NCBI GenBank assembly: GCA_045615345.1
Contig: JAZLER010000011.1
Span: forward strand, 1-64,000
Length of the DNA: 64,000 bases
Source: Fumia sp045615345
GTDB taxonomy: Bacteria; Bacillota; Clostridia; Oscillospirales; Ruminococcaceae
Direction of reading: 5' to 3'
In this document: one piece after another, positions 7,664 to 16,251 of the stretch
How positions within the stretch are numbered: the first letter of the stretch is position 1
Layout of the letters: each line of letters starts with the position of its first letter
Position numbers and translations under genes: made by a program
The notes under the pieces: model-generated
The model's database searches: none
Told to the model about the DNA's origin: nothing
Seen by the model: the letters and a program-made list of their open reading frames with translations, nothing else

Positions 7664-8794
7664 ATGTATACACTTATAAAAAACGAAGGAACTGCAAGAC
7701 GAGGTGAATTCAAAACCGTCCATGGTACTGTACAGACTCCTGCATTTATGAATGTGGGAACATCTGCAGCTATCAAAGGTGGTATTTCCTCTTACGACCT
7801 TGTTGATTTAAAATGTCAGGTAGAACTCTGTAATACCTATCACTTACATGTGCGCCCCGGTGATGAACTTATAAAAAAGCTCGGGGGCCTTCATAAATTT
7901 ATCGGTTGGGAAAAACCTATCCTTACCGACAGTGGCGGATTTCAGGTATTTTCTCTGGCTCAGCTTCGTAAAATCAACGAAGAAGGTGTAACCTTTAATT
8001 CACATGTAGATGGTAAAAAGATTTTTATGAGCCCTGAAATCAGTATGCAGATTCAGTCTAACTTAGGCTCAACAATCGCTATGGCGTTTGATGAATGTGT
8101 TGAAAACCCTTCAACTCACGAATATTCTGCCAAATCATGTGAACGCACAACACGCTGGCTTATCCGCTGTAAGGAAGAAATGGCAAGGCTTAATTCCCTT
8201 CCCTACACAGTTAATCCCCATCAGATGCTTTTCGGCATCAATCAGGGATGCGTGTATGACGATTTAAGAATTGAGCATATGAAAGAAATTGCGAAGCTTG
8301 ACCTTGACGGATATGCAATCGGAGGACTTGCAGTAGGTGAACCCAAAGAAGATATGTACAGGGTTATCTCAGCAGTTGAACCATATATGCCAAAAGATAA
8401 ACCCCGCTACCTTATGGGAGTCGGTACCCCGGGAAATATAATCGAAGCAGTTTACAGAGGGGTTGACCTTTTTGACTGCGTTATGCCAAGCCGTAATGCA
8501 AGACACGGTCATCTTAACACATGGAGCGGAATAAGAAATATAATGAACGCAAAATATGCTGATGATCTCTCCCCTATTGACCCCGAATGCGATTGTCCTA
8601 CTTGTCAGAAACATTCAAGAGCATATTTAAGACATCTTTTCAAAGCAAACGAAATGCTCGCAATGCGCCTTGCAGTAATGCATAACCTTTATTTTTACAA
8701 TACTCTCATGGAAAAGATAAGAGAAGCACTCGACAACGGAACTTATAAAGAATTCCATGACAAATATGTTGATTTACTCGACACAAGAATTTAG
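7664..8794 (+). CDS. tgt: tRNA-guanine(34) transglycosylase
   Basis: Tgt exchanges guanine 34 for preQ1 in GUN-anticodon tRNAs. 376 residues, TIM barrel. Seen: the catalytic region TDSGGFQVFSL near residue 90, a GGLAVGEP loop, and the zinc site CDCPTC followed by HSRAYLRHL near residue 310. The tRNA-His gene at 274 encodes a substrate of this pathway. Ribosome site AAGAGGTG upstream; queA precedes it by 10 bp and mntP follows by 9 bp. Confidence 0.97.
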   Translation: MYTLIKNEGTARRGEFKTVHGTVQTPAFMNVGTSAAIKGGISSYDLVDLKCQVELCNTYHLHVRPGDELIKKLGGLHKFIGWEKPILTDSGGFQVFSLAQLRKINEEGVTFNSHVDGKKIFMSPEISMQIQSNLGSTIAMAFDECVENPSTHEYSAKSCERTTRWLIRCKEEMARLNSLPYTVNPHQMLFGINQGCVYDDLRIEHMKEIAKLDLDGYAIGGLAVGEPKEDMYRVISAVEPYMPKDKPRYLMGVGTPGNIIEAVYRGVDLFDCVMPSRNARHGHLNTWSGIRNIMNAKYADDLSPIDPECDCPTCQKHSRAYLRHLFKANEMLAMRLAVMHNLYFYNTLMEKIREALDNGTYKEFHDKYVDLLDTRI

Positions 8795-8803
8795 AGGTGT
8801 TTT

Positions 8804-9349
8804 ATGTCTTTAACAGAAATTGTTTTAACAGCAATAGCACTCAGCATGGATGCCTTTGCAGTATCTATGACAAATGGTATGATTTACCCGAACCTGCCAC
8901 GCAGAAAATGGCTTATCGCCCCCCTGTTCTTCGGGTTTTTCCAGGGATTTATGCCACTTTTAGGATTTTTAGCAGGTTCTGTATTTTCAAGCTTTATCGA
9001 AAAATATTCAAGCATTCTCGTATTCATCATCTTAGGATTTATCGGTGGAAAAATGATCTATGACGGTTTTTGTGGCGAGGAAGAAGAATGCAAAAGCGAA
9101 AAACTTACTGTAAAGCTTATAACTTTACAGGCTATTGCGACAAGTATTGACGCCTTTGCTGTGGGAATAGGATTCTGTGCAGTAAAAACAAATATCATAT
9201 TTGCAGTTTTACTTATAGCTGTAATAACTTTCCTTTTAAGCTTTATAAGTTTTATAATCGGTAAAAAATTCGGAGATATTTTAGGTAATAGAGCTCAGAT
9301 TTTTGGCGGCGTTATATTGGTTATACTTGCTATAAAAGCGTGGTTTTAA
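8804..9349 (+). CDS. mntP: Manganese efflux pump MntP
   Basis: Membrane exporter of Mn2+ (MntP/DUF204). 181 residues with about six hydrophobic segments in two internal repeats. Each repeat has an acidic motif in the membrane: SMDAFAVSM near residue 14 and SIDAFAVGI near residue 120. AGAGGTG precedes the start. It follows tgt by 9 bp. Many Mn efflux genes carry a yybP-ykoY riboswitch; none is visible here because the gene is inside the queA-tgt unit. Confidence 0.92.
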   Translation: MSLTEIVLTAIALSMDAFAVSMTNGMIYPNLPRRKWLIAPLFFGFFQGFMPLLGFLAGSVFSSFIEKYSSILVFIILGFIGGKMIYDGFCGEEEECKSEKLTVKLITLQAIATSIDAFAVGIGFCAVKTNIIFAVLLIAVITFLLSFISFIIGKKFGDILGNRAQIFGGVILVILAIKAWF

Positions 9350-9412
9350 TTGTAATTAATTCTAAAATTTTGTAAAAATCTCTCTTGTTTTGTCGAAACG
9401 ATACAAAAACTA

Positions 9413-9441
9413 TTGACTAAATCCAAAATATATAGTAAAAT
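9413..9441 (+). promoter_or_regulatory. Promoter of the phosphoribosyltransferase-like gene
   Basis: TTGACT, 17-bp spacer, TAAAAT, about 30 bp before the start codon. Confidence 0.75.
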
Positions 9442-9473
9442 ATACCTATCCTAAAATGAAAGGGGTATCTTTT

Positions 9474-10112
9474 ATGGATGCACGCGCGATTGTTATTAAT
9501 TCAAAACGAAACAAGGAGATTCAGATTAAGCTTATTCCCGGTCATTTTGCGACCAGCCACTCTCATGTTAACTACTACATTGATATGACAGCTGTAAAAA
9601 CAAATCATCTTATGGCTAAAAATACTGCACGAGAGCTTGCATCAAATTATCTCAGCACCCCTGTTGATACAATAGTATGTCTTGACGGAACTGAAATTAT
9701 CGGTGCTTTGCTTGCAAACGAACTCTCCAAGGCAGGTATTGGCGCCATTAACTCCGGAAATGGTATTTCTGTTGTTACTCCCGAAATCAACTCATTTAAC
9801 CAGATGATTTTCAGGGACAACCTTCAGAGTGCTATCTGGAACAAGAATGTTTTGCTTTTAGTAGCATCAATCACCACAGGTAAAACTGTGAATCGTGCAC
9901 TTGACTGTGTTCGTTATTACGGAGGAAGAGCAGCCGGAATTTCAGCACTCTTCTCGAATGTTGACAATGTTCAAGATGTTCAGGTAAATGGACTGTTTGA
10001 AGTTGACGACTTACCCAATTATGAAACCTTCAGTGCTCACAACTGTCCTTTCTGCAACGATGGAATCAAAATTGATGCAATCGTAAACAGTTACGGATAT
10101 TCAAAACTTTAA
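9474..10112 (+). CDS. Phosphoribosyltransferase-like protein
   Basis: 212-residue protein resembling orotate phosphoribosyltransferases. The region KNVLLLVASITTGKTV near residue 125 aligns with the PRPP-binding loop, but the two acidic residues normally before ITTG are Ala-Ser. A CPFC pair lies near the C-terminus. True pyrE is at 24634-25296, so this gene is not needed for that step; a divergent transferase or a nucleotide-sensing regulator are alternatives. The start at MDARAI is chosen because AAAGGGG precedes it; an ATG 18 bp upstream overlaps that site. It has its own promoter and terminator. Confidence 0.65.
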   Translation: MDARAIVINSKRNKEIQIKLIPGHFATSHSHVNYYIDMTAVKTNHLMAKNTARELASNYLSTPVDTIVCLDGTEIIGALLANELSKAGIGAINSGNGISVVTPEINSFNQMIFRDNLQSAIWNKNVLLLVASITTGKTVNRALDCVRYYGGRAAGISALFSNVDNVQDVQVNGLFEVDDLPNYETFSAHNCPFCNDGIKIDAIVNSYGYSKL

Positions 10113-10118
10113 AAATTT

Positions 10119-10147
10119 AAGACCTCTCTTACGAGAGGTCTTTTTTT
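10119..10147 (+). terminator. Terminator after the phosphoribosyltransferase-like gene
   Basis: GACCTCTC/GAGAGGTC with a TTAC loop and a T7 run. It also lies at the 3' end of the convergent GH78-like gene. Confidence 0.9.
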
Positions 10148-12128
10148 ATTTCTCTATTTCCTGAATTAAAAGTGTAACATAGGATGGGAAACCGTGGTCA
10201 AGGCTTCCTTTCACTCCCCTGTTTTCCCACAAGGTACCTGTTGCAACAGCCATATCATAGAAAATATCAATTATATATTTTTGGGCAATCTCAAATTCCT
10301 TTTTCTTTAACAACAGTTCAAGCTTTAAATATATACCAATAAAGAGATTTGAAGGCTCTGCACCCTCAGGAAGTGTTTTCTTACACAGGAACAAATCGTA
10401 TATATACTCATAGCTTTCGTCTGCAAAACCACAGAAAAGTGCATAATACTGTGTGGTTTCCGAAAGCTCGTCTGTATTTTGCAAAACTCCATCAACACGC
10501 ATTGCCCTGTCTTTGAACATCTTGCCATCAAAAGCCATATCCATAATAACCTTTTTGATTTTTTCAGACTTCTCAATAAGGCCAAGGTCATTATAAATAA
10601 AGCCAACCTTTTTAAGAACATCCGAATAAAGCATATTAGTAGGCCAGCTTACATCAAAAACTCTATTATTAAGGTCTGACCATTCAACAAAGTTCCAGCC
10701 GTCAAGGCGCTCAAGCAATAAATACTCGTTTTCAAACTTCTCAAAATAAGAAAGAATATTATAAATAAGCTCTTTGTACTTATCTTTTTCTTCTATTCCC
10801 GCTCTGTCGTAGAAACAGTCATAAAGCTGTTCGATTAACCACATCATCCACTGCGGAATAAACTGCTCATCGAGAATGTGTTCCGATGGGTAACACATTT
10901 CAACAATCCCGGAACTACGCTGTCCACCGTCTAAAAAGTTTTCTAAAAACGCCTCTTCAACTGTATTTTTACCTGTCAGAAAGTATTCAGCTTTTGCCAT
11001 ATACCGACTGTCACAGAGCCAGCCGGCGCGTTCCCTTGACGGACAATCCATATAGATATCAAAAACATTATGTCTGAAGCTGCGGACAGCAGCATCGTAA
11101 ATCACCTGAAGCTTTTTATCCTTGCATTTGAAAGGTCTTATAAGCTTTTCCGGAAAACAAAGTTCGCATATTGAAACAGATTTCACTTTAACATTATCAT
11201 CAAGATGCAGAATTTCGCCATATAGAGCAGTTGTGGGCATTATACTGTAAAAGGTAGTTTTCCCCTTGGGAACAGTAATGTTAACTGTATTGCAACAGTT
11301 GATAAAGCTTAAATTGGGTCTTTCGTTATCAAGCTGTTCAGCAAAAGCAAGGATTATACTTCCCTCAGCTTTTGCATCAATCTCAAGCTTGAAAAATCCA
11401 CATTCCATATGTTCAAAACGAAATGTTTCCAGAATAGTATAGCCATCATCGGCGATATGTGATCTTATGTAAATATCGTAAGGCTTTTCCTCTACCTCGT
11501 CATACGGGAATAATGCAAGCTTTTCATCGGTAAAAAAGAAAAAGTCAGGTCTTCTTACCTCGTCTGTGATTTTACATTTCTTAATTTCAGATGAATCAGT
11601 TTTCACTTCATAAAAATCGGCATAATAAACCCCACGGGGTACAAGCTGAAGATTATGCAAAACCTCAGAAACATCGGCTTTTACATTATCAAGTGTAAAA
11701 TTCCAGCATTCAAGGAACTGTCGTTGCAGAGAAAGCTTTGTAGTCTTCTGAATATATTTCTTGTTTTCATAATATTCAAAGCCACAAACACCTGTAGCAG
11801 CAACAACATTCCCATCATCAGTAATCTCTGCCTGAAGAAAAGAAACATTATTGATACCATTGTAACTTTTGCAGTTGTAGCCTACAGTTCTTATAAGTAC
11901 TTCACAAGCACGAGGAAGAGCTACTGTATCAACAGCGGTAACTCCCCTGCCCTTTCTTGCAGGACCAAAGTGGATAAGCTTACCATCAGCAAAAACCTGA
12001 TAAAATGATGAACCAGTTACTTTCAGAACCGTATTATCAAGATGTTTGCAAACAAACACTGTATCCATACAGATATTCATTTCATTTTCCTTATCCTTAA
12101 TCCATATGGACTTAGCATCATTAAACAT
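10146..12128 (-). CDS. GH78-like alpha-L-rhamnosidase family protein
   Basis: 660-residue predicted glycoside hydrolase. The DCPSRERAGWLCDSRY segment near residue 365 matches the general-acid region of GH78 alpha-L-rhamnosidases, preceded by beta-rich domains and followed by an (alpha/alpha)6-type helical half. No signal peptide is visible, so it should act inside the cell on imported oligosaccharides or glycosides. It starts 8 bp after the ECF S-component gene and appears to be co-transcribed with the cobalamin-regulated pair, which is odd for a glycosidase. Substrate specificity cannot be read. Confidence 0.75.
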   Translation of the reverse strand: MFNDAKSIWIKDKENEMNICMDTVFVCKHLDNTVLKVTGSSFYQVFADGKLIHFGPARKGRGVTAVDTVALPRACEVLIRTVGYNCKSYNGINNVSFLQAEITDDGNVVAATGVCGFEYYENKKYIQKTTKLSLQRQFLECWNFTLDNVKADVSEVLHNLQLVPRGVYYADFYEVKTDSSEIKKCKITDEVRRPDFFFFTDEKLALFPYDEVEEKPYDIYIRSHIADDGYTILETFRFEHMECGFFKLEIDAKAEGSIILAFAEQLDNERPNLSFINCCNTVNITVPKGKTTFYSIMPTTALYGEILHLDDNVKVKSVSICELCFPEKLIRPFKCKDKKLQVIYDAAVRSFRHNVFDIYMDCPSRERAGWLCDSRYMAKAEYFLTGKNTVEEAFLENFLDGGQRSSGIVEMCYPSEHILDEQFIPQWMMWLIEQLYDCFYDRAGIEEKDKYKELIYNILSYFEKFENEYLLLERLDGWNFVEWSDLNNRVFDVSWPTNMLYSDVLKKVGFIYNDLGLIEKSEKIKKVIMDMAFDGKMFKDRAMRVDGVLQNTDELSETTQYYALFCGFADESYEYIYDLFLCKKTLPEGAEPSNLFIGIYLKLELLLKKKEFEIAQKYIIDIFYDMAVATGTLWENRGVKGSLDHGFPSYVTLLIQEIEK

Positions 12129-12136
12129 AAAATCAC

Positions 12137-12643
12137 CTATTTATCTGCATATTGCAAAACTTTTATTACAGGAATAATCAATAATCCGCAAATAAGATTA
12201 CTTATTCCATGAGTAATATCAAAAGGAAATCCTGCAATTATCCAGGCTATCATACCCTTAAAATCAAGTCCGAAAAGCAAAGCCTGTGCAGGAGCATAAA
12301 GTATACCATACAAAAATCCGTGCAGTGAACAAACCAAAACATAAATAATTTCTTTAATCTTTTCGGGAATTCTTTTTGGTATCAGCATTGTCATTCCCCA
12401 CAGAACAGTCCAGATGTAAAGGTACGGCACCCACCAGGTTCCAAACCCGTTAAAAAGTCCAGTCAGGAAAACAAAAACATATATGGGAAATAAAGCTTTT
12501 TGTCGGTAAACTGCTGTGGTTGCCACGATGAATGCTCCTATAAGGTGTATATTGGGAAATCCCTCCATCACCATCTTTGAAGCATACATCAGAGAACCGA
12601 GCATACCGAAAACAGCAATTTCCTTTACTGTAAGCTTACTCAT
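12137..12643 (-). CDS. ECF transporter S component, probably for a corrinoid
   Basis: 168-residue integral membrane protein with about five or six hydrophobic segments, the size and pattern of S components of energy-coupling-factor vitamin importers. The start overlaps the stop of the DUF4430 lipoprotein (ATGA), so the two are translationally coupled and both lie behind a cobalamin riboswitch. From this context I infer cobalamin or a precursor as substrate, as in the CbrT type. Shared EcfA/EcfT energising genes are not in the window. Confidence 0.7.
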   Translation of the reverse strand: MSKLTVKEIAVFGMLGSLMYASKMVMEGFPNIHLIGAFIVATTAVYRQKALFPIYVFVFLTGLFNGFGTWWVPYLYIWTVLWGMTMLIPKRIPEKIKEIIYVLVCSLHGFLYGILYAPAQALLFGLDFKGMIAWIIAGFPFDITHGISNLICGLLIIPVIKVLQYADK

Positions 12644-13260
12644 TTCTGTACCTTAAGCCCATAACTCAGACCTTCAACAATTTCGGTCTTGTCAATGCCT
12701 GAAGTTGCATACTCGCCATCTATATAAAATGCCCAGTATTTTCCGTCAGTATCGTAATCAGCGGTTATACCCATAACCTTTTTTACATAAAGACCGTACG
12801 CACCCTCATCGCCTTCGATAAGATTAAGCTCTTTAAGTGCATCACCTAATATAGTTTTATCGGTTTTGATGGTATAGGTGGTTTCGTTTCCGTCATAATC
12901 GGAAACCAAAAGAGTAAACTCGGTATCACCCTCACCTAAAACCGTTTCTTTGAGTGGTGTAGGGGAAAGTTCAACACTTTCTTCTGTTACAGAAGTTTCG
13001 TAAGATTCTGTTTCCTCTACCTCATTTGAAACAATACTTTCTTCAGCAACAGATACTGCAAGTTCTTCTGAAACAGTACTTTCCTCAGGCACAAAGGCTT
13101 CATCTTTTTCTACCTCTGTAAGAATTTCTTCGGATACGGATGAGATTTTCTCCAAAACGCCCCCACCTTCAGTCATTTCGCCGTTACAAGATGCCATAGC
13201 CACAATAAGCACAGTTGCAAGGAGTAATGACAGTAATTTTGCAAATAATTTGTTTTTCAT
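12640..13260 (-). CDS. DUF4430 lipoprotein, probable corrinoid-binding surface protein
   Basis: 206 residues. A lipoprotein signal peptide ends at AMASC (Cys25). Residues about 30-105 are a Glu/Ser/Val-rich low-complexity linker. The C-terminal domain (about 110-206), with the TILGDALKELNLIEG and YWAFYIDGEYATSGID segments, matches DUF4430, which resembles the C-terminal domain of transcobalamin. The start at 13260 fits AAAGGA upstream; the reading frame runs farther up into the riboswitch and must not be used. Likely captures cobalamin outside the membrane for the adjacent ECF S component. Confidence 0.75.
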   Translation of the reverse strand: MKNKLFAKLLSLLLATVLIVAMASCNGEMTEGGGVLEKISSVSEEILTEVEKDEAFVPEESTVSEELAVSVAEESIVSNEVEETESYETSVTEESVELSPTPLKETVLGEGDTEFTLLVSDYDGNETTYTIKTDKTILGDALKELNLIEGDEGAYGLYVKKVMGITADYDTDGKYWAFYIDGEYATSGIDKTEIVEGLSYGLKVQK

Positions 13261-13326
13261 AAACTCCATTCCTTTCGGATATATTTCCCTTAAAACAGGC
13301 GCTCGCAGTTTAAAAATAGGGTTATT

Positions 13327-13473
13327 TGTCCGGATATTCCGACTTCGGTGCATCTTTTCCGCCTTCTCAGAAATTCCAATGACTTGTCCTCTATGTGGCA
13401 TAGAGTAGAAAAAGACTTTTATACACCTCACGGCGACGGGCTCGTACAGGATTTTCACCTGCTTCCCCGGACA
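13327..13473 (-). promoter_or_regulatory. Cobalamin riboswitch
   Basis: The minus-strand RNA has the P1 pair TGTCCGG/CCGGACA, the AAGCAGGTGAAAATCCTG segment, GAGCCCGTCGCCGTGA, GCCACA and AGTCGGAATATCC, which together are the conserved core of the B12 riboswitch. The next 60 nt before the lipoprotein start lack a U-run terminator but contain a GCGAGCGCC loop that could pair with the aptamer, so control may be translational (inference). Confidence 0.9.
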
Positions 13474-13479
13474 GTTAAA

Positions 13480-13508
13480 ATTGTATCACACCCCGTATAT
13501 TTTTGCAA
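13480..13508 (-). promoter_or_regulatory. Promoter of the cobalamin-riboswitch unit
   Basis: Minus-strand TTGCAA, 17-bp spacer, TACAAT, ending 7 bp before the aptamer. Confidence 0.7.
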
Positions 13509-13509
13509 G

Positions 13510-13542
13510 AAAAAAAGTCCTTTTTTCAAGGACTTTTTTTCG
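13510..13542 (-). terminator. Terminator after the MltG fusion gene
   Basis: AAAGTCCTT/AAGGACTTT with T runs on both strands, directly after the stop at 13546. Confidence 0.85.
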
Positions 13543-13545
13543 AAA

Positions 13546-14757
13546 CTATTCAGCTTCTCTTAAACCTGCTTTAATTGTGTTAAGTTTATGCTCTTCCCAG
13601 GTTTTTGCATAATAGAATTCTTTAGTAACCTTATCGGTACAGAAGAAATAATCGCTTACAGAAGTATCAGGATACAAAACCGCTTCAATTGCCATAATAC
13701 CGGGGTTATTTATAGGGCCCGGCATAAGACCATCAGTTTTATATGTGTCATACTCATTTGCAAGTGTGGGATTAAAAGCCATAATCACATCATTCGCATA
13801 GTTCGATGTAGGGTTAGCCTGAAGTTTCGGGAATGTTTTACTGTTATCAAGTCTGTTCAAAAAGACCTGAGCTACCTTTCTCATATTTTCCTTATCGGGT
13901 GCTTCGCCCTGAACAACAGATGCTAAAGTAAGCACTTCATTTAAACTTCTTCCCGACTTCTCAATCTCGTTTACAAGCTCGTCGGTCACTCTTTTTTCAA
14001 AGTTTTTAAGCAACTTTTTCACAACAGTTTCGGCATCTTCGTAAAGATAAAACTCGTAAATATCAGGGAAAAGATATCCCTCATATCTGTAAAAAGTATC
14101 ATCTGAAACAAGATGCTCGTATTTAAAATCGGGATATTTTTTATTTACGGCACTGATAAAATCCTCGTATCGGCAAACACCTTTTTCGTTAAGCCTTCTT
14201 GCCATAAATTCGATGCTCATTCCCTGCCAGAGATTAACAGTAGTAACCTCGCCTGTTTTCTTTGGCAAAATCACATCTTTTACAGTTCCATCTCTGTTAA
14301 ACGCAACATAGGGATATCCAACTATGTTTTCTTCTATCATTTTTCCGTCATTTCCCATATCGTAATTTATTCCGTCAACCTGAATGATACTCTTTTGCAT
14401 AACACCATTATCTCTTAAGAAATACCAGTTACCGGAACTTTTAAGCCAGCCTTTTCTCATACTGCCATCAGTGTTCAAATAGTACCACTCTCCCCCATCA
14501 TAAAGCCAGGAGGTTTTCATGCTGCCGTCTTTTTCAAGGTAATACCAGCCATTGTCATAAATCCAACCTGTCTGCATAATACGGTCTTTGAAATAATACC
14601 ATTCATTATCAATCTTTTTCCAGCCGTTTTCAACGTATGCACCACTATGAAGATAACTCCAGTTGTCATTTTCATTAATCCATTGGGCCTTTGCCGGAGC
14701 TGTCAACAAAGCAACAGACAATGATGTAAGCATAAGTATTTTTAATAATCTTTTCAT
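13546..14757 (-). CDS. MltG-type endolytic transglycosylase fused to choline-binding-type repeats
   Basis: 403 residues. A signal peptide (1-24) is followed by five or six aromatic repeats of the W-Y-Y-L-x-x-D-G-x-M type (about 27-140), typical of cell-wall/choline-binding modules. The C-terminal part (about 170-400) is a YceG/MltG domain with TLASVVQGEAP (candidate catalytic Glu285), VAQVFLNRL, LQANPTSNY and GLMPGPINNPG. MltG cleaves nascent glycan strands at the membrane. Usual MltG has an N-terminal membrane anchor and LysM-like domain; here wall-binding repeats replace them, suggesting an exported enzyme. Start chosen for AAAGGAG upstream. Confidence 0.85.
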   Translation of the reverse strand: MKRLLKILMLTSLSVALLTAPAKAQWINENDNWSYLHSGAYVENGWKKIDNEWYYFKDRIMQTGWIYDNGWYYLEKDGSMKTSWLYDGGEWYYLNTDGSMRKGWLKSSGNWYFLRDNGVMQKSIIQVDGINYDMGNDGKMIEENIVGYPYVAFNRDGTVKDVILPKKTGEVTTVNLWQGMSIEFMARRLNEKGVCRYEDFISAVNKKYPDFKYEHLVSDDTFYRYEGYLFPDIYEFYLYEDAETVVKKLLKNFEKRVTDELVNEIEKSGRSLNEVLTLASVVQGEAPDKENMRKVAQVFLNRLDNSKTFPKLQANPTSNYANDVIMAFNPTLANEYDTYKTDGLMPGPINNPGIMAIEAVLYPDTSVSDYFFCTDKVTKEFYYAKTWEEHKLNTIKAGLREAE

Positions 14758-14779
14758 AATATCTCCTTTCATACAGACA

Positions 14780-14808
14780 ATTTTACCATTTTACAAAGAA
14801 TAATTCAA
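14780..14808 (-). promoter_or_regulatory. Promoter of the MltG fusion gene
   Basis: Minus-strand TTGAAT, 17-bp spacer, TAAAAT, about 25 bp before the start codon. Confidence 0.7.
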
Positions 14809-14822
14809 CAAGTAAGATATGG

Positions 14823-14847
14823 AAAAAGCAGGGGCTCCCCTGCTTTT
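14823..14847 (-). terminator. Terminator after nfnB
   Basis: 11-bp stem AAAAGCAGGGG/CCCCTGCTTTT with a 2-nt loop, directly after the nfnB stop. Confidence 0.85.
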
Positions 14848-14851
14848 GTCG

Positions 14852-16237
14852 TTATTTATTCAGATATTCATCAATGGCTTCGGCGGCAGATTTTCCTGCG
14901 CCCATAGCTAAAATAACAGTAGCTGCACCCGTTACGGCGTCACCACCTGCATACACACCTTCTCGTGAAGTAAGTCCGCTTTCGTCTTGTGTCACAATAC
15001 AACCGCGCTTGTTGGTTTCAAGGTTTTTAGTTGTATTCTTGATAAGTGGATTAGGCGAAGTACCAACAGCAATAATTACACAATCACAATCAAGCAAAAA
15101 TTCAGAGTTTTCAATTTCAACGGGACTTCTTCTGCCTGATGCATCAGGTTCGCCAAGCTCCATTTTAACGCATTTCATACCGCCTACTGCACCATTTTCG
15201 TCACTTACTATTTCAGTAGGATTTGTAAGCATCAAAAATTCAATTCCCTCTTCCTTAGCGTGTTCAACTTCTTCAAGACGTGCAGGCATTTCAGCTTCGG
15301 AACGGCGATAAATAATGCTTACATTCTCAGCACCGAGGCGCATAGCCGAGCGTGCCGCATCCATCGCAACATTACCGCCACCCACAACAGCAACCTTTTT
15401 AGCTTTCTGGATAGGAGTTTCGCTATCATCTTTATAAGCTTTCATAAGGTTTACACGGGTCAGAAACTCATTAGCTGAATAAACGCCTCTTAGGTTTTCA
15501 CCGGGGATATTCATAAACCTCGGAAGTCCTGCACCTGTGCCTATAAATACAGCTTCATATCCATCATCGAAAAGCTCATCAATGGACAAAACTCTACCGA
15601 GCACCATATTGGTATTTACTTCAACACCAAGTTTTTCAAGGTTTTCAATTTCTTTTGCAACGATACTTTTAGGCAAACGGAATTCAGGGATACCATATAC
15701 CAAAACACCGCCTGCTGTATGTAAAGCTTCAAAAACAGAAACTTTATAACCTCGTTTTGCAAGGTCACCTGCACAGGTAAGCCCAGCAGGACCTGCGCCT
15801 ATTACTGCGACTTTTTTGCCGTTTGACTTAATGGCAGTTACTTTTTCAGGGGCATTTTTGATATACCAGTCTGCAACAAATCTTTCAAGTCTGCCAATCG
15901 CAACAGGCTCACCTTTAATACCTCTTACGCATTTACTTTCGCACTGTTTTTCCTGAGGACAAACTCGTCCGCAAACTGCAGGAAGTGAGCTTGATTTTGC
16001 AATAATTTCATAAGCACCCAAAAAGTCACGCTCTTTAATCTTTGAAATAAAATAAGGAATATCAATGCTTACGGGACAACCCGAAACACAAGGTTTATTT
16101 TTACAGTTAAGACAGCGATTAGCTTCGTCTACAGCCTGTTCTTCCGTATATCCGAGTGCCACTTCCTCAAAATTCCTTCTGCGGATTTTGGGGTCCTGCA
16201 CCGGCATTTCATTTTTATTTAAAGCCATATTTGCCAT
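14852..16237 (-). CDS. nfnB: NADPH-binding subunit of NADH-dependent ferredoxin:NADP+ oxidoreductase (NfnB), GltD-like
   Basis: 461 residues. N-terminal double [4Fe-4S] module with CLNCKNKPCVSGCP and CGRVCPQEKQCESKC (about 42-105), then two Rossmann folds: GAGPAGLTCAG for FAD and VVGGGNVAMDAA for NADPH. This is the glutamate-synthase small-subunit fold. Because an NfnA-type subunit lies 14 bp upstream, it is read as the large subunit of the electron-bifurcating Nfn complex, which couples NADH and ferredoxin oxidation to NADPH formation. Often annotated gltA or gltD; no glutamate synthase large subunit is present here. Confidence 0.9.
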   Translation of the reverse strand: MANMALNKNEMPVQDPKIRRRNFEEVALGYTEEQAVDEANRCLNCKNKPCVSGCPVSIDIPYFISKIKERDFLGAYEIIAKSSSLPAVCGRVCPQEKQCESKCVRGIKGEPVAIGRLERFVADWYIKNAPEKVTAIKSNGKKVAVIGAGPAGLTCAGDLAKRGYKVSVFEALHTAGGVLVYGIPEFRLPKSIVAKEIENLEKLGVEVNTNMVLGRVLSIDELFDDGYEAVFIGTGAGLPRFMNIPGENLRGVYSANEFLTRVNLMKAYKDDSETPIQKAKKVAVVGGGNVAMDAARSAMRLGAENVSIIYRRSEAEMPARLEEVEHAKEEGIEFLMLTNPTEIVSDENGAVGGMKCVKMELGEPDASGRRSPVEIENSEFLLDCDCVIIAVGTSPNPLIKNTTKNLETNKRGCIVTQDESGLTSREGVYAGGDAVTGAATVILAMGAGKSAAEAIDEYLNK

Positions 16238-16251
16238 AATTTCTGACCTTT

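Noticed and set aside
13261..13458. 66-residue N-terminal extension of the DUF4430 lipoprotein
   Set aside because: It reads through the cobalamin riboswitch; the signal peptide and ribosome site place the start at 13260.
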